Assembly (NCBI GenBank): GCA_023653785.1 | Contig: JAMKCH010012490.1 | Coordinates: 62,001-126,000 of the forward strand | DNA from: Ophioderma brevispina | Lineage: Eukaryota > Echinodermata > Ophiuroidea > Amphilepidida > Ophiodermatidae | DNA length: 64,000 bases | Direction of reading: 5' to 3' | Translations under genes and position numbers: made by a program | Part shown: piece after piece, positions 1 through 11,699 of the stretch | Numbering within the stretch: position 1 is the stretch's first letter | How the letters are laid out: every line of letters starts with the position of its first letter | The notes under the pieces: generated by a model | What the model saw: the letters and a program-made list of their open reading frames with translations, nothing else | Databases searched by the model: none | Told to the model about the DNA's origin: nothing

Positions 1-99
1 TTCAACTGCGATAGTTACCTACTGTCGAACAAACATGGCAGAAGGACTACTATTTCCCACTACAAGAGCCATGATCCATTCTAGCACAGAACCTGTTTA

Positions 100-420
100 C
101 TGGTAGTAGGAGATTGCAACACCAAGATAGGACTGAAAGATGCAAAGTTCGCTCGCCGCGAAGAAGAACGAGGAAAATGTAAAAAAATGTTGATCTTGCG
201 GTAATTACAGCCCTCAATGCAAAGAATTATGCTTTCAATGAAAATGGGAAAGCTCTGGAGGTAGCAGGAATCAGTTGGACTACATTCATTAAACCGAAGG
301 GAATGGAGAAACAGCACTGAATGTAGTATGTAGAGGCATACATGACTTTGTAAGTGGGGACTCAGACCATAGAATGGTCTTTCACGGGTTAGGTACAGTC
401 TCGGGTAAAATATAATGGCG
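100..420 (+). pseudogene. LINE apurinic-type endonuclease domain, fragment
   Basis: The plus strand reads LVVGDCNTKIG near position 100 and VSGDSDHRMV near 348-380. These match the 'GDfNakiG' and 'SDHRMV' motifs of the exonuclease-endonuclease-phosphatase domain found in RTE/CR1-type non-LTR retrotransposons and in the related craniofacial-development-protein-2-like family. In the intact family this domain nicks target DNA for target-primed reverse transcription. Several frameshifts separate the motifs and no reverse transcriptase follows, so this is a dead fragment. The 161-codon frame on the opposite strand (81-566) is a shadow of it. The identification rests on two motifs in the right order and spacing. 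Confidence 0.5.
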
Positions 421-699
421 TCTAGAAAGCCTCGACATGATTGGCGTCTGCTCCAGAGATAGGAATGACCTCCAAGAGCAGCCCATAATTGAGGTACGCA
501 ACCTACACCTCTAGAAGATGATAATGTATCTGCGACAAATTTGAGAAAAAGTGGATATGATTCCATTTGGAGACAGTCCCTTTTGGGAGTGAGGTTTGAG
601 GTTTACCACCATCTGGAGTTCCTATTATAAAATCCAATACTTCAGTGGTACCACTAGATAGCTTAGATGGTCTCATTTTCTATTGGCATCGAAATAAGG

Positions 700-2280
700 T
701 AGAAACATCCTAAATTGGACGTCACTAGGATGTCATAAGTCAAGAGAGGTATGAAAATATGATATTGGAGTCACGGATAATGGATATTGTCGATTTTGCT
801 GACTACCAACAGTTATGCACTATATAAAAAATAGTCGTTTTTGGCATCATTAAGCCAAAAAACCACACGGGAATCTGATATTCCGAACGTGTTTTTTTCG
901 TTCTACACTGCGTTTGGAAAATTGTCAATTTTGCTGCCTTTTGGACGTAATGGCAACATCCCCAATTCAACACTTCAAGATCGTCCTAAACAATACTTCT
1001 ATTCCGGTTGGTGCTTATTTTTGCACGGAAAAGGAGCAGAAACTACCAATTTGAAATTAAAATAACTACCCCCCCCCATATTTCGGTTAGATGTGAGTAA
1101 GCTTGCTAAGAGAAGCTGAAAGAGACATGAATCAAGGTCTCAGAGGATGAGCTTCAGCCAAACAGATTCAATGTAGAAAAGCAAGCACACGCAAGGACAA
1201 AATATGTTAGCACTAGCAAAGCTTTAAAAAAAAGGAGCTTAAAGGAAATCACCAATAGAAAAGATAGAAAAGGGCATTAACTTACTTTCCTTATCGAATG
1301 AGGTTTGGAACATGAAAATAACAACCTCTCAAATATCCTCATAAATTCCACAAGTTTACTGTTAGAATCTGTGTGCTGTCCGTTACCTGATCCTGGGGTC
1401 CAAAACTGGAAATGAACATCAACACTTCCAAAAATTTCTCGTGTTGTTTGTTAAACAGTATATATTTTAAAACTCAATTTATATAAGAGTTAACATTTGT
1501 AAACATATTTTGAGTGCATGTTACCGTGTATCCACCCCCGTTTATCATTCGCACGTGCCATTAATTTATGTCCAATAAAATGTGGATACCGTGATAAACA
1601 TATCGTATAGTCGATTTTATTGTAGGTTTGAAAACCCATCCAAACGGTACATACACAAATTGACTGATGGAAATGACCTTTGTAGTAAATTAAGCTGATA
1701 GATTTGAACCGTTCTTGATTGAGTATGTTGAGGTGTGGTACTTAAAGAGCAACCAATGCTGGCGCCATCGGGTCCATTTTTATGCTGAGTATATGTAGAA
1801 GTAGTAACATTTTTATGAACAACCATTCTTTAGAAGATATGCTATTAACATTTTTGGCTATTAATAATTACGTCGTTTTCAAAAATTTAGTGGGTGTTTG
1901 ACCTAAACGTTTAACGTAAAATATTTTACCCATTCAAACACGCGTAATCACTGTTTAAAAAAATCGAGTTGATGTTTATCAGTTCACACTGTATTTTAAA
2001 CATACAAAAACATAGTTAACATATTCACAATAATCTCTTCATTTTTCAAACTGTTTTCTTCTGATTTAAACCGTCCTCTGTCCATAATATTAAACATGCT
2101 TCTTAAATACATTTGTTAAATATCAAATTTTAAAAAAGAAGAGTTTAATTTAAAAAACTGAAAGAGAAGTAATAAAATTTACAAGAGAAGTAATTAAAAA
2201 CTAATAAATTAAAAAAAATAACCGAAAAAGAAAATTAAAGTTAATAAATTAAGAAAAAAAATAATATAAAAACAATTCTC
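700..2280. other. AT-rich intergenic stretch, nothing recognised
   Basis: There are only short unrelated frames here, A/T runs and homopolymers. From about 2090 to 2280 the sequence is a nearly pure AAT/TTAAA-like low-complexity tract. Confidence 0.5.
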
Positions 2281-2284
2281 ACCC

Positions 2285-2440
2285 CCCCCGACTCTTAAAG
2301 TGGTGCGACCAGTACTCGAACCTACGTAGATAATCACCAAATCACATCTTACAACTATATATACACACACATTACATTACCTGGTCGTTGAAGATCTGCC
2401 ACCGCTAAGCCACAGGCGCAGCGGACTGCTGGATTCGGCT
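2285..2440 (-). repeat. tRNA-derived sequence, possible SINE head
   Basis: On the minus strand TGGCTTAGCGGTGG matches the RNA polymerase III A box, and about 85 bases later GGTTCGAGTAC matches the B box. The end of the unit reads TCGCACCA, like a tRNA 3' end with CCA. The distance between the boxes is longer than in a normal tRNA, and the interval holds a TG/TA microsatellite, so this is not a functional tRNA gene. A tRNA-derived SINE or retro-pseudogene is the simplest reading. Confidence 0.4.
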
Positions 2441-2479
2441 GCTTTAAGTAACCACGTACCTTTCAATTAAAGTACGAGA

Positions 2480-2830
2480 AGCATATCTGTATTGCCTTGG
2501 GACGCTACATCACAGTACCACAGGGTCATAGGGCTAAACAGAACCCCCCGTTAGGGTCCTGGGACACTACATAACAGTTCACAAGGGGTCATAGGACTTT
2601 GCGTCATTGCACGGAGTCCTAGGACGCTTCCTGAGAGGACCTTGAATTTGCGATAGTTGTAACGAATTTGAGAGTCCCCCAAAATACAGAGTCCGGGTCG
2701 CACTAAGTAAAAGTTAATTTCAGTTTTCAGAAGCTCTGTGTCCTAGGACACACAGTTTCTGAATCCTGATTAAAGGACGCCCAGTCTCCGAAACCCAGAG
2801 TCCTAGGACTTTCTGATATGTAGGACTCTT
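2480..2830. repeat. Degenerate minisatellite with palindromic GTCCTAGGAC core
   Basis: GTCCTAGGAC, a perfect palindrome, occurs at 2616-2625. It is extended to 16 bp (TGTGTCCTAGGACACA) at 2737-2752 and to 12 bp at 2799-2810. Weaker relatives such as GTCCTGGGACAC and GTCATAGGAC fill the rest. No coding sequence is seen. Confidence 0.6.
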
Positions 2831-3880
2831 AAATTCCTCACACCGGCCTAGATGAAGCGAAATGATTGTGACGATTTCCTGACGGCAGCGTCATAATAAT
2901 AGGCAACAGCGCTGTGATCTTGATGAAATGGCGCTTTATAAAAAAAAACAATATATATATTATATTATAAAAGTGCCCAAACTAAAAAAAAACTGTTAGT
3001 GACCCAACCCAGATAACCATTTTCCCGTGGGAGTTTGATCATGACACTAACACAAGTAAATGGGGGTCACGTAAGAACCACATACCCACAATAAAAATGA
3101 AAATCCCAACTTTGACATATGACCTATGGCCAAATGAAATTGTCACCCTCAGAAAAAAAGTGCACGTGGTTCGCACATTTTCATCCTCAGCAACTCCAAT
3201 ATAAGGATTTGCACCAAAATAATTCATTATATATACTCTCGAATAAAATAAAATAATTATTGCAAAATATAGCCAAATTTATACCATCTTGTATTTTTCT
3301 CCGAAACTTCAAATTCACCTTGGTCTTTCCCATAGACTCACACAGTTAAGAGCACGGTCATGACAAAATTAAAATTGATGCTATAAGCATATAAAAGGTT
3401 ATTTGATTTAAGTATTATTAATTAAGGTATTAATTAAGGTATATATATCTAAGCAAATGAATCCCAAGATTTAATTACTTTAATTGTTTTAATTAGTAAA
3501 ATATCTTGATTTTTTTTCACCTCCGTTAGTGCCCAAGGGGGGGGGGGGATTCCTAGGGACCCAACCTAATTATTCTAATAAAGCCGTGGGTGGATTTGAT
3601 TTTTTTGTATCAGGAGAAGCGTATTCATAAATCAGACAATTAGCAAAAACCTCCTTGAAAAAATTGATTGCGTAACCGAGAAACAAAACAACTCAAACAA
3701 ATCTCCTCCTGTCACTTTAAATGACCAGCTATGTCTGCCTGTGTTCATACTTCAATTGGCATTAACAGTGTTTCGCACTTGCTTCAAAAGTTGGTTGCAT
3801 ATAAATATTTTGCTCACACGGAGATACCATTGAAGACTCGCATTTTACTCCATAGGATCAAAGAGAGAAAGATGCTTGCA

Positions 3881-4287
3881 TAACACCGCTGTTTGAGAGT
3901 CTCATTTATTATGGCAAAACGAGAATAAAACAAAAAATATCAACGGCGACACACTTTTGACAACTGATTTGGAGTATTTAGGCCAGTATCTACCTCCTGT
4001 GTAAATTTGATGAAATTTCATTGCGGGCAAATATGATTTTTCATAAAAAAGCTAGTTTTACACGTCTTTCTATGGGAAATAGGCATATAGAGGGCGCTAT
4101 AACATACAAATTATGACCTTTGTAGGCCTATATGGCAAGATTCCCGCAATGGATTTTTCTGATTTTTGAGGTGGTAATAGCTCTTGCATGTCCCTACTTA
4201 TATCAGTTGTCAAAATTGTGTCGCCATTGTTTAAAATTGCTCTAAAAATAAAAGAGACAATTTGCATAGGGTCAAACAGCTGTGATA
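3881..4287. mobile_element. Foldback MITE, family 1, copy 1
   Basis: The ends are inverted copies. The left end has GCTGTTTGAGAG, later GGCGACACACTTTTGACAAC. The right end, read backwards, has GCTGTTTGACCC, later GGCGACACAATTTTGACAAC. A third inverted pair, CATTGCGGG and CCCGCAATG, lies inside, so nearly the whole element can fold on itself. TA dinucleotides at both edges would fit a Tc1/mariner-type target. There is no transposase. A second copy lies at 13229-13632. Confidence 0.75.
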
Positions 4288-6300
4288 AGGACATTGGTTA
4301 CGTATATCGGCGAAGTAACTGATTTCTGCTCAATTAATATTGTCTAATTAAACCTTTCAATACTCTGGGATATGTCAAGTGCAAAAGTTGCACATTTGAT
4401 TGAAAATGAATAAAATGTCATCACAATTTCTTTTCCTAAATATCAGTGACAAGTAGATGTACATCATGAAGCATTGACTCGAGCAAATAATAGCACTGTT
4501 GATATCCAGTAAATCCGCTCGTATGCAGAGGATAAAGCACTACAAATTACTGTTCAACTGTATTCGTAATAACAATGGCTCTATACTTCCATATAAAAAG
4601 GATTTCAGGTGCTCATCACCAGATTAAGATCGAGCTATTTTTTTTCATGACGCAAAGCGCAAGATACTCGTCCTCTTTCACGAATAAATAAATCTTAGGC
4701 TTCTACTGTGCGTTCAATTAACTTTGACCATATAGTTCATCATTTTTCCGAAAAGGAAACAAAGATGAACAATTAACAAAATCATGAAAGAGAGTTGTTT
4801 TGGCAGACTGTGACCTAACATCTTTGTGCAAAAACAAAACTTAACTTACAGTAACATGTCGCGTAACCCCATTTCTTTTCAATTTACCGTGTTGTTATAG
4901 TAGATTCAACCCATCGTGTCACCGAAGGAAAAGCTTTGGGCAGCGTCGATTAGTTGGGAGAGGAGGCAGAATGTGGCCCGATTCACCTGTTTCATGAACG
5001 AACTAAGATAATCTGGCCTTTCAAGTTTACATGGAGAGTGCAAAGACTTTTGTGTTCCTTTGTATCCAAACACAGCTAAACATGGGCGCTCAAAAGTCAA
5101 AAACATTCAACTCACCTGTTACATTGAATTGAAGCAAATGTGAGTCAAGCTTAATCAGAATGTTTTGAGAGTTAATGTAACTATAAATGCGTTTACGTTG
5201 ACTTGAATGATTTCATTAAGCACAGAATTGATTTTTCTCTGCTATCGGACTTTATGCTTCAATAGATTTAGCGTGAAATTTAATTCCATCACTGCACATC
5301 CCCTCATTCAATGCCAATACCTTCGGAAAAGTATTAGAGGTGACCACATTGGGTGAATCTACTTAGCAAAGGGTTCGCTTAGACCCCCTTCTTTTGTATT
5401 TTTCTAAATATCTGGTGGTAAATTGAATAGAAAGATGGTTACCGCAATAAAGTTATGGATCTGGTTCTGACACAAAAATGTTAGGTCACACAGCTTACAA
5501 GCAACATATTCACTGTGATTTTGTCACATTAGTTTCTTTTTTTCAATAAATGATGAAATATTACAAAATTATTGAACTCACAGTAGACACCTAAAAGTTT
5601 ATTTTTATCGCCGAACGAGGCCAGCTCAATTCAAACTGTGTAGACGTTTTCATATTGAAGTCCCAAGTATAAAAAGGAGTTGCCATATTCCGTATGATGC
5701 TACTGCACAACATATACAGTTGCATGACCGGCCGGGGCAGACGGACTCAAAGGCAATACCTAATTTGGTACTTGAGACTTCTATGTAAAACGTCTACCCC
5801 AAACTGGACATGGATAAACCAGTCGAAAACACTTGACATCTAGTCAACTGCGTGAACAGTAACAAAGGCTCTGCAATTCCAACTAAACAAAGGGGAATCT
5901 GAAGTGCTTGTCCGCTAAATAGCAGGTGATTTACTGTCAATAATGCCATTATTTGCTTGAGTCAGTGTAGCATAGTGTATGTCCCTTGATCAATGCTTGA
6001 TATCAGAAAATCAGAAATGATATTGCATTTTTTCATTTTCATGAAAATGTGCAACCTTGACAATGCCATAATCATTAAATGAATTATAAAATTTTATTAT
6101 TTTTTTTAAATTTGTAATAGTGGGGGAAAATGGTTTTTACCTCTGACGAGAGTATGTAATACAAAAGGAAACATTTGTCTTGGATCCATGGCCAATTGGT
6201 GATTGAAGTGAACGATCCATGAACTAGTCAAGGAAAATGTTAATGGGCTTTTGAATTGAACAAAGTACAATACTAAAAGGCTAGACGGTTTTTTGATCTC
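4288..6300. other. Intergenic, nothing recognised
   Basis: AT-rich unique-looking sequence with short frames only. I see no conserved motif, splice-bounded exon or terminal repeat in it. Confidence 0.5.
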
Positions 6301-6339
6301 GACGCTTCTAATAGTTTATCGTGGTGGATACCAGTGTGG

Positions 6340-6492
6340 CGGAGGTTAGTGTCCTTCGCACTCATAGTCACCTACACGGTTGAATGAAGAATAGGGCACT
6401 CGATTCAGTTTGACTATTCACGCAACATTAGCTTAACGCTTTATTCCGTGTCCCTCTATGGAGCCCGGGACTACGGCTCCGGGCGGATATAT
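6340..6492 (+). mobile_element. Small TIR element, family 2, copy 1
   Basis: It shares the internal string ATAGGGCACTCGATTCAGTT, the CACGCAACATTAGC block, the TTTATTCCGT block and the GGCTCCgGGCGGA end with copies at 11557-11696, 22695-22867 and (inverted) 27178-27334. The termini here are more eroded than in the 22.7-kb copy. It is non-coding. Confidence 0.65.
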
Positions 6493-6639
6493 ATCCTTGA
6501 CCTATAAAATACAGTGTCGGTGTGCTGAGTGTCCTACGACCATTAGACCCATTGTGTTTTTTAATTTTTTTTTTAAAAAGGTGAGTAGATTAGGGTGGTT
6601 ATTTTTGGGCGGAGGTGGCAAGTCGCGTAGTACAAGCTA

Positions 6640-7560
6640 ATTTGGAGTTTTGAAAAGGAGGGTTGTGACACAAATCATACAGCAAAAATTACCCAGAATC
6701 CCTTTGAGGGGCAAACAATGGGAATGGCGATTTTCAAAATGCGCCCCGCACATTATGTGTATTTGGGTAATCGTTTTAATCCCGCAGTCTTAAAAACGAC
6801 GATGTGAACACCTTGTAACTTTTTTTATCAATTTGATAAGTAGCGATATATTGAATTAACAACGTGATCACTAACGTAGCATAACACAAGAGGGCGTAGC
6901 CAAACATGGCCCGCCAACTGTGCGTTGAAGACTTATTGCTGATTTTTTAAAACGGGTCCAAGTTTGGAGCTTTTTTGTAAAAATAATTGATTAGGCGGTG
7001 GTGAAATGTAACATTATACTACAGCGAATGGTGGTAGTTGTGGAAAACGTGGCATGCTGACAACATCTCAAACCAAAATATACCGGGATCCTTGGGGCCT
7101 CTATCTAATAGTGTCTTATAACGGTGCCCTTTGGGTGTTTATCGTCTCAATTACGGCGTCTTTACTAATCAACGATTTGAAACTTGTATCAATTTTGTAA
7201 TTGGCTACTTTTGGCTTCAACACGTGATACACTTGCAGCAAGCATAAAACCCGCTAGGGGAGCTTGCCACATGGATGCCATGGGCATTGAATGAGGACTT
7301 AGTGTTAAAATGGTTCAATTTGAGCTTGTTTTGTGAAGTATTAATTTAATTGGGCGATGGTGAAATATCACTACAGCTAATGGTAATGGGGTTTGGGGGA
7401 AAGTATGAATCCCAGATAACATCACAAACAAAATACCCAGAATCCCGAATTCCTTACTTATTATAATGACCTCTTCACCTGGCTACCAATTGTGATCTGG
7501 TCATATAATTCATGATTGCTTTTTAGAAAAATTGAAAAAACTTTTTTCTTCTAATTTGCT
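6640..7560 (-). repeat. Tandem satellite, about 355-bp unit, minus orientation
   Basis: Markers recur at regular spacing: CTACAGCGAATGGTGG near 7019 and CTACAGCTAATGGTAA near 7371; ACCCAGAATCCC near 6690 and 7437 with a diverged copy near 7083. The segment CACTAACGTAGCATAACACA near 6871 is the reverse complement of the TGTTGTGCTATGTAAGTGATCA block at 10376. This is therefore the same satellite as at 10130-11400, inverted. About two and a half diverged units are present. Confidence 0.65.
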
Positions 7561-7759
7561 TATTATTTTTGATTTAAAATTGTACATAATATTAGGTTTA
7601 AAATGTGTTCACTTACAGTAACATGACCCTAGCGGGCGCTTACTAAAGGTCCCCAATTTGCAGGGGGACACCAAAGTTAATGCACTAAACTTTGGGCAAC
7701 AGTTATTTTGGGTGCATGTAGATATATAGGAAAATATCGCTAGAAGTCGTTTTTGAGGG

Positions 7760-9760
7760 TGCCCATTTCTTTTAAAGCAGGTATCGCCCAGTGCTGAAAA
7801 GTGGCACAGAGCGCAAGGAGAAAGAAGAAGTCATTTGGGGGACATATTCAGCGTCACCAGGAGGACCACCGACAGTTGTATCCCCCTTGTCTCAACTCTG
7901 AGAGGCAAATACATGCGCTCTACGATGTCGCTTACCCTCGCGACCTTTACCTTTGCACGTACCACTGGTTAAGTCTCAGGCCGGTGGGATGGAAGGAGGG
8001 TAAGGGGAGGTAGGCACCAGCGCCAGCGTATCCCGGGGGTCTCGCAATGAGAGACTCACCTAGAGGCTCTTGATTGCACTCAATTTTCTACGGCACACGG
8101 TGCTGCAGAGCAACATCACCTCTTCGCAACAGAACGTCTAGGAGAGCACACACTCCTGAAGTGGTTGCGGAGATCCATCCTATAGTGTCCAGGTTATCCT
8201 GGATCGAGGAGCCTCATGTAAATGCCCAGGAGGAGGTGCGAGCGGGGAAATCACGGGACCTAACCCGAGAGCCGAGCAACCAATCGTGATGTTGCGAGTG
8301 TGGCGCTACGGATGTCGACGGAACAAACCCAGTCGGCTGTGGCCTTCGACACCACGCCCCACAGCTAAGGCCATGTCCGGGAGAAGAGCGAAAAAAACTG
8401 GGCGTGGTGTGAAAGGGACAGGTCTGATTCTTGCGAGGAAAACCCGCCCGTTGGGGCTGCACAATCCGTCCTTCGACCACCGCAGGTGAGCTCTCAATCG
8501 AACAAAGCCATGTATTTCGGAACCCCGTTTGCCGGAGGCGACTGCCACACGAAAAAGACCGTCTTCCTATAGATAAATCCAGAAGACTGGCCCTCTCCAG
8601 TAGCTTGAATTCCTCAGGACGCTAATAATGGAGCACTGAGCGCCGATCCCACTCGGACGGTAGCGAAACCGAGGGGACGAACCGAAAAATTTGCCATGAG
8701 GATCGGGTGGCTATTAGAGACTACTGTGCTGTCTCTTATTGAAGTCCGATGGAGTGCCCCAATCACGGAAGCGGTACGCACTGTTTGGACGCCCAAACAC
8801 ATAATGGAGGAATTTTGTTAGAATCCCAGATCTGCCCTACAAGAAGCAAACAAACAACGGATCAATCTCTGATTGCGACCCATCTATAGAACCGCGGAGT
8901 CGAGAAAAGTAAAGATTCTCTAGTTGACTTACGCCTTGCCTGAGCAAGAGCAGCGAGAGCGGCAGCCCTTCAAGAAAGTCCCGCCTGAGGGTAATGTTGG
9001 CGGAAACGGAAATACGCCAGACAGTCAAGGTGAGAGCGCGGATGGTACTCTCCGGGACTGACAGTGTCGGCTGGAGGACCAGCTTATCAGATCCCGCGTG
9101 AGGGACACGATTGGGTCACCAAATGGGCAGCTCTAGAAGCGTGGGAACCACGCTGAGGACGGCCACATGTTCTGGGCCACACAAACAGAACCGGGCAATT
9201 GTCGGACCGAGCTACGTTCCCGAGGACTCTCGGTATCATCGCAATGGGGGGGGGGGTGCGTAGGCAATGATCCCCCACCAATCCGCCACCTTTGCAGCCA
9301 GACATGGACTCTGGATCTTGACTCCAATGAGTAAGTACAATGAAAGCTGGTTTTATCAAGGCAGAGGCGAATAGTGACGAATAGGTCCACGTGGGGGTGT
9401 GGTGCCTCTGGAAAATAGGCCGGCAAACTGCCGGCAGGAGGTGCCCATCCAATGACGACCCCTTACCTTCATGAGCCTGACATTGCGTGCCCTTCCGGGA
9501 GAGGCGTCCGGATAGGACGTTCTCACTCCGGCACATGGGACGCTATTAAAGCAATGTCCCGTTGCTGCACACTTCTAGGAGATGACTATCTCCTTGCAGA
9601 GCCTGGGGCTCCTTGTCCCCCTCCTTGTCGATGTAGGTCACTATCGTCATGTTGTCGCAACGGACCAGGATCATCTTTCCTCGGGTTCAGAGGCGACCCG
9701 TGCTCCGTGCCAGGAAGATTGCCACAGCTCGAGCACATTCTTTGACTTCAGTAACTGATA
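7760..9760 (-). pseudogene. DIRS-like retrotransposon remnant: RNase H and tyrosine recombinase
   Basis: This is a GC- and CpG-rich island read on the minus strand. Near 9690-9620 it reads MILVRCDNMTIVTYIDKEGD, matching the RNase H motif 'llvrtDNttvvaYInrqGG'. Near 9396-9380 it reads PHVDLF, matching 'PhVDLFAtr'. Near 9240-9150 it reads IPRVLGNV and then AWFPRF, matching 'liPrvL...pWfP'. Near 8240-8130 it reads SWAFT, SSIQDNLDTIGW and LLDVLLRRGDVA, resembling the C-terminus of DIRS tyrosine recombinases after the H-x-x-R box. DIRS elements integrate with a tyrosine recombinase instead of a DDE integrase. The reverse transcriptase expected upstream (above 9760) is absent, and several frameshifts and stops are present. 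The RNase H half is convincing and the recombinase half less so. Confidence 0.6.
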
Positions 9761-9779
9761 TAGCAACCTGAAAAGTGCA

Positions 9780-11400
9780 GCCATTTTGGACTCCAGAATG
9801 AATAAAAACATATAATGGGATGACTTAATGTATATAAAATTGAATTATGTTGTAACCCCACAAAAAACCTATTTTCATAAAACAACAAATATGTTCATAT
9901 CTATTTCAGAAGATGAGATGTAGATAATTATATGTATGGGAGAAAATTGGCAGCCATTTTGGGATGGCCATTTTGGATTTTTGAGTTTAAGGAAAAACAT
10001 CAATGATTTCGATTTAACAAAAAACTCTATTCTTTTTGAACCTCAAAAAATATTAAAAAACAGGAAACTCGTCATTTCCTATGTACTTAAGAAGCGGCGA
10101 GATAGCTAATTATATAAAAATGGGGTGGCCATTTGGGATTTTGGCGTGATTAAAAGAACAGGACTGGAAGGATATACCAAAAGACACAGAATGGTGGCAA
10201 TTTTAAATGTTTTCCCAAGGAATTCTATGTAATTTTGGTTGTTATGTTGTCTGGATCTATACCTTTCAAAAATACCAACACATTAGCTGTACTGTAGGAT
10301 GTGACATTTTACCAATGAACCTTGTTTGTATTCATTAACGCACCATTGGCGGGCCATTCGGGCAGCACCCTCTAGTGTTGTGCTATGTAAGTGATCACGT
10401 TTGGTTAAAATAGTAGTGCTACTTCAACTTGATAAGAGAATAGCAAAAAGTATTCAAATCGCGAATTATAAGACATGCAGGTATTAAAGCGATTATATGC
10501 AAAACACGCAGAATGACGGCCATTTTAATATGTTGTCCCAAAGGGAGTCTGGGTAATTTTAGTATGTGATGTTGTCAGCATCCCTGCTTCCAAAAAATAA
10601 CATTAGCTTGTAGTCCATGCCGTTCACACCCGCTCCATCACTTACTTGAAAAAAAAACTAAATTGGGATAAATTTTTAATCAGAAGTAGTCGTTCAACTC
10701 ACTTGGCGGCCATTTTGGCATGCTCCCTCTAGTGTCATGCTATTGTAAGTGATCACATTTAATTATATAGTAGTGCCACTTATCAAAATGATGAAGGTAG
10801 ACAATTGCAAAAAGTATGCAAAATCGCGACGTCTGTAAGAACGCAGTATTAAAATGATATATGCAAACAAACAGAATGACGGCCATTTTGAATATTAATG
10901 CCTTAAGGGGGTCTTGATTTTGGGTTTGTGCTGTGTCAGCATCCCTGCTTCTAAAAAATACCAACAGCAGATTGTAGTACTGCCGTTTCACCAACGCTTC
11001 ATCAATTACCTGAAAAAAGCAGCTTAAATTGGACAATTGAATCATAAGCTAGTAGTTCTCAACGCTCATTGGCGGCCATTTGGCCAAAGCGGCCTCTAGT
11101 GCCATGCTATTGTAAGTGATCATGTGTTATTATATAGTAGTGCTACTTATCAAAAATTGATAAAATAGTTAAAAGGTGTTTTCAAATAGCGAGTATTTAC
11201 CAGAGAACGCAGTATGAAAACGATTATCCCAAAGACACAGTAATGGCGGCCATTTGAAGACGCCATTACATATTTCCCCCAAAGGGTTTGGGTAATTTTG
11301 GTTTTAGATGTTGTCAGCACCCATACTTTTCAAAAATACCAAAGTTAGCTTGTAGTACGCGAATTTCCACCTCCGCTATTAGAGCACTTTTTGGCAATAA
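9780..11400 (+). repeat. Tandem satellite, about 355-bp unit, plus orientation
   Basis: The unit start CGGCCATTTTGGCATGC...CCTCTAGTG..ATGCTATTGTAAGTGATCA recurs near 10354, 10708 and 11073, giving periods of about 354 and 365 bp. Each unit also has a GTTGTCAGCATCCCTGCTT-like block and a (A/G)ACGGCCATTTT block. The stretch 9780-10350 holds more diverged GGCCATTTTGG-containing sequence. The same satellite lies inverted on the other side of the DIRS-like remnant. Confidence 0.75.
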
Positions 11401-11556
11401 TTGCTACCTATTACAGATTGATGTTATAGCCTCATGTGATTCAGGCCAATGTATATAATGGCCTCGTCTACAAGGTTACGTGTTTATTCCGTCCAATGAA
11501 ATGCATGTCGCTAGACACTCTATCATGGGGGACACTCGGTTTATTTACACCGGGTG

Positions 11557-11696
11557 TAGAAATATTGTCCGGCGTACTCATTAGTCCGGGGAAATGTGAA
11601 AATTAGGCAATCGATTTCCAGTGTGACTCTCACGATAAACTTAGGTTCACGTTATTCCGTTATAGTCTATTGAGTATGGCTCCCGCGCGGACTATA
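11557..11696 (+). mobile_element. Small TIR element, family 2, copy 2
   Basis: It begins GGTGTAGAAATATTGTCCGGCG and ends GGCTCCCGCGCGGACTATA, the inverted termini of family 2. The internal CACGTTATTCCGTTATAGTC block aligns with the other copies in the same orientation. Confidence 0.65.
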
Positions 11697-11699
11697 TCT

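Noticed and set aside
81..566. 161-codon minus-strand frame
   Set aside because: The opposite strand carries LINE endonuclease motifs, so this frame is a shadow.
7801..8625. Several overlapping plus-strand frames in the GC-rich island
   Set aside because: The minus strand carries the DIRS-like motifs; few stops are expected by chance in GC-rich DNA.
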